Assembly: GCF_000526495.1 (NCBI RefSeq) | Contig: NZ_JAGE01000001.1 | Span: 1,548,001-1,612,000, forward strand | DNA length: 64,000 bases | Reading direction: 5' to 3' | DNA from: Ruminiclostridium josui JCM 17888 | GTDB taxonomy: Bacteria > Bacillota > Clostridia > Acetivibrionales > DSM-1351 | Shown here: positions 61,748 through 64,000 of the stretch, piece after piece | How the letters are laid out: every line of letters starts with the position of its first letter | How positions within the stretch are numbered: the stretch's first letter is position 1 | The notes under the pieces: model-generated | The model's input: the letters and a program-made list of their open reading frames with translations, nothing else | Database searches by the model: none | Told to the model about the DNA's origin: nothing | Translations under genes and position numbers: made by a program

Positions 61748-61949
61748 AAATTATATCAATGATTGCTTCCAAGATATTTGCAAGTGTTTCTAGCTGCTCA
61801 TCTTAGGATATTTTACCGTCGCTCACATTCATCATCCATGATTCATTGTATCGCTAACACCTACATCGTGTAGGTGTTCCGGTAAAATATCCGACTTCGC
61901 CGAGAAACAACTGCAAATATCTTTAATCAAGCTTCCATTGATACAATTT
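61748..61949. repeat. Long imperfect inverted repeat (about 70-base arms)
   Basis: 61748-61818 and the complement of 61880-61949 share long blocks (ATATCAATG, GCTT, AAGATATTTGCA, TGTTTCT, GGATATTTTACC) with small indels. The 61-base centre holds a smaller hairpin, ACACCTACA...TGTAGGTGT. It lies between the ABC exporter and the convergent DUF438 gene. It could be a MITE-like element or a structured 3' RNA. Confidence 0.65.
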
Positions 61950-61978
61950 ATACTCTCGTACAGGCCAAAAAGAAAAAA

Positions 61979-63208
61979 TCAAGAGGATGCAAGTCTCTTC
62001 TCACCTGTAATATCCTGTATTGGTTTGATATCCTGTGTAACCTCAATAGTTCCCAGGTATTCACCTTTGGTATTTCTAACTGCAAAATACCTTATATACA
62101 CAAATTTATCTCCCATCCGTATCCAAAAATCTTCATGATCCTTTTTACCCGAGCTGAGATCCTCTACAATTTTTTCTACAATATGAACACTTGCCGGAGG
62201 ATGACAATTTTTCACTTCCCTGCCTATAATGGCTTTTGTTCTGGCAAATATTCTTTCCTTCCCCTGTGTAAAGTATTTTACTATACCGTCCTTATCTACA
62301 AAGGTCATATCCAATGGAAGCGTATTCAAAACCGCATTAATTTCATCAGGAGACATAATTCCTGCATCAAACTTTATATAACCGTTATTCGAAGGCTCCT
62401 CACCTTCTTTTTCAGCCTTTTTTTCAACGTTTATCTTTACTGGCTTCCATTTAACAACATTTTCCAAAAGACAGTACCCTATTTCACTGCTGCCCTCTTC
62501 AATAATGAGCCATTCGTCCTCAGACAATGTTTCCAATACCATTGGAAATAGTATATTCTCTTCCTTAAATATCATTTCTTTGACTCTTACTACCGTCTCT
62601 TCAGCCTTATCTGACAACTGCTCTTTGTTTACGCTACTGTAGTCTGTTAGAAGGGCCTTTACGTCCTTTATTGCATCTCGTATTTCATCATCAACTCCCC
62701 ACATTACCTTTGGAGGTGCTGTGATTTGGTACTTTTCCATAAAAGGGAATAAAAGGTTCTCTTTTCTTAAATAATGCTTGTCTATTTCCCAAAGCTTTTC
62801 AAAGTCATTTCTAAGATTTTGTATATTCTCACGTGTATCCTGACTTCGAAATTTTTCAATGTCAGTCTTAATTTTATCAATCAGACTTTCTATTTTTTTA
62901 TTTTCAAGTTTAAAAGTGTGTACAGGGTGTCCAGGCACATCTTCAGGCTTTTGGGGCCTGTGAATTTCTTCAATTGAACCCTTAAAAACTGCCGCATGAA
63001 CATCGCAAAGCCTTTGTACCTCTTCTACAGGCATTCCCTCCATCATAAGAGAATGTTCCATTTCAGATATTTCAGTAGGAGAAACTCCCTCAATAAGCTT
63101 TTCAAACCGCTCTTTAACTTCATCTACACTTTTGCCTCTGTGCAATTCGGAAATAAGTTCTTTTAAAACTTTTTGCCTGTATTCTCTGTTATTGATTACT
63201 TCGCTCAT
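61979..63208 (-). CDS. DUF438 / hemerythrin / PAS protein
   Basis: A three-domain sensor-like protein of 409 residues. DUF438 occupies about 5-75 (LKELISELHRGKSVDEVKER, MEHSLMMEGMPVEEVQRLCD, VHAAVFKG). A hemerythrin-like HHE region follows (HPVHTFKLENKKIE, KHYLRKENLLFPFME, KEENILFPMVLE), whose histidines and glutamates could hold a di-iron site. The C-terminal PAS domain spans about 300-400 (PLDMTFVDKDGIVKYFTQG, GREVKNCHPPASVHIVEKIV). An oxygen or nitric oxide response is inferred from the hemerythrin. The ATG at 63208 follows AAGGTTGG. The DUF1858 gene lies 13 bases upstream, a partnership common in anaerobes. Confidence 0.93.
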   Translation of the reverse strand: MSEVINNREYRQKVLKELISELHRGKSVDEVKERFEKLIEGVSPTEISEMEHSLMMEGMPVEEVQRLCDVHAAVFKGSIEEIHRPQKPEDVPGHPVHTFKLENKKIESLIDKIKTDIEKFRSQDTRENIQNLRNDFEKLWEIDKHYLRKENLLFPFMEKYQITAPPKVMWGVDDEIRDAIKDVKALLTDYSSVNKEQLSDKAEETVVRVKEMIFKEENILFPMVLETLSEDEWLIIEEGSSEIGYCLLENVVKWKPVKINVEKKAEKEGEEPSNNGYIKFDAGIMSPDEINAVLNTLPLDMTFVDKDGIVKYFTQGKERIFARTKAIIGREVKNCHPPASVHIVEKIVEDLSSGKKDHEDFWIRMGDKFVYIRYFAVRNTKGEYLGTIEVTQDIKPIQDITGEKRLASS

Positions 63209-63221
63209 AAACACCAACCTT

Positions 63222-63458
63222 TCATTCTTTAATGCTAAAGCCCTTTCCTTCAAGTATTTCTTTAATCTTTTGCATCTCTATACCCTTCATAACAGCTCCT
63301 TTGGGTATTGTCATAATACGTCCTGCAGTTTTTAACATACCCGGTGCAGTAATATTCTCAAAGCCTATTTCTTTAAGAATACCTATCATTTCCGGATATT
63401 CTTTGCAGATATCATGTACGGATTTTGATAAATCAATTACTTTTGATATAATAAACAC
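63222..63458 (-). CDS. DUF1858 protein
   Basis: A 78-residue protein with the DUF1858 fold: SVHDICKEYPEMIGILKEIG, then GFENITAPGMLKTAGRIMTI and a helical end. It is a small helical domain often fused or linked to DUF438/hemerythrin proteins. Here it is the first gene of that pair. The start is uncertain: GTG at 63458 lies very close to GGAAGTAGG, and a near-cognate codon a few residues inside may be used instead. Its function is unknown. Confidence 0.88.
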   Translation of the reverse strand: MFIISKVIDLSKSVHDICKEYPEMIGILKEIGFENITAPGMLKTAGRIMTIPKGAVMKGIEMQKIKEILEGKGFSIKE

Positions 63459-63589
63459 CTACTTCCAATCTGTAAAACTGTTAGTATTTATTATTCCCAT
63501 AAAATTATAATCTTAGTATTATTTGGTAATATTTTAAGATTCATGCTATAGAAGGGTTTTTGTATGCACAAAAGGAAAAGTCTAAATAA

Positions 63590-63632
63590 AAACGGCCGTT
63601 AAAAGCAACTTAGATTGCTTTTAACGGCTTCT
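63590..63632 (-). terminator. Terminator of the hypothetical gene at 63645
   Basis: GCCGTTAAAAGCAA and TTGCTTTTAACGGC form a 14-pair stem, followed on the minus strand by CGTTTTTATTT. Confidence 0.88.
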
Positions 63633-63644
63633 ATCCTATAAGGA

Positions 63645-63938
63645 TTAAATACATACTTTTTGTTTTGTTTCTCCTTCTATTTTTCCTATACCGTAACCGT
63701 AGCAAAAAGATTGGTACATACTTGTTACTATTAATGAATGTAAGCATTCCCTTTCTTCTTCATTAAGTCCCATATCCATTGTACGCATAAAATTTCTTGT
63801 TTTATCCCGGGCTATAAGCTTTATAGCCTCTCTTGTACCTGCCAAATCCTTTTCAAGTTTTTCTTTTCCCTGATGCAGGTAATCTTTTATGATGGTTTCA
63901 AATGTTTGTGATGGTTGCGCCTTATTAGTATCTGCCAT
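63645..63938 (-). CDS. Hypothetical protein
   Basis: A 97-residue soluble protein that I do not recognise. It is mainly helical and charged (TFETIIKDYLHQGKEKLEKD; LAGTREAIKLIARDKTRNFM), with a tyrosine- and glycine-rich segment near the end (FCYGYGIGKIEGE). The ATG at 63938 has GGAGG at a good distance; the frame opens four codons earlier. It is single and ends at a strong terminator, so it is a real gene unit. No function can be assigned. Confidence 0.78.
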   Translation of the reverse strand: MADTNKAQPSQTFETIIKDYLHQGKEKLEKDLAGTREAIKLIARDKTRNFMRTMDMGLNEEERECLHSLIVTSMYQSFCYGYGIGKIEGETKQKVCI

Positions 63939-64000
63939 TTCAGCCTCCATGTCTTAATACCTAAAACAACGGTACTTTTGTAATATTTAATAATATTACG

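Overview
The window looks like a low-GC, spore-forming anaerobe of the Clostridia, most like a cellulolytic Ruminiclostridium-type organism (the genus is a guess). Supporting signs are AT-rich DNA, strong AGGAGG-type ribosome sites, sigH, a GerA-type germination operon, a small acid-soluble spore protein, a YtxC-like protein and ferredoxin-linked enzymes.

Region 1 (1-16.7 kb, minus strand) is one secondary-metabolite operon that runs off the left edge. In order of transcription it has a sigma-A promoter with a long leader, a SpoU-family RNA methyltransferase, a four-subunit 2-oxoacid:ferredoxin oxidoreductase (gamma, delta, alpha, beta), a PaaK-like acyl-CoA ligase, a 61-residue protein, a class I aminotransferase, a free-standing condensation domain, a two-module NRPS and an AT-less polyketide synthase. 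Pocket residues read from the NRPS suggest an arylglycine (phenylglycine type) in module 1 and asparagine in module 2. The ligase, oxidoreductase and aminotransferase could make that arylglycine without oxygen. The methyltransferase behind an attenuator-like leader could give self-resistance. This is the main candidate for an undescribed system.

Region 2 (16.7-25.1 kb) is a decayed mobile zone. It holds a frameshifted IS30-like element, a spore-coat-like fragment, a remnant of the Wadjet gene jetA, a bacteriocin locus (two double-glycine precursors, a small membrane protein and a truncated C39 exporter), a frameshifted GyrI-fold gene, and a response regulator cut in two by an intact IS21-family element with a 7-bp target duplication. 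Its partner kinase looks N-terminally truncated. The zone stops at tRNA-Thr and tRNA-Gly.

Region 3 (25.1-64 kb) is mostly core genome: sigH, rlmB, mrnC, an exonuclease III next to a cluster of DnaA boxes, an NlpC/P60 hydrolase, cysS, cysE, two orphan hypothetical genes, ogg, metA, metY, an osmoprotectant transporter beside a BusR-like regulator, an MFS transporter, a ger operon, an iron alcohol dehydrogenase with a divergent MerR regulator, sporulation and envelope genes, a lipoprotein, an ABC exporter and a DUF438/DUF1858 pair. Two compact structured-RNA candidates, an RBS-masking hairpin and a 200-bp imperfect palindrome lie between genes.
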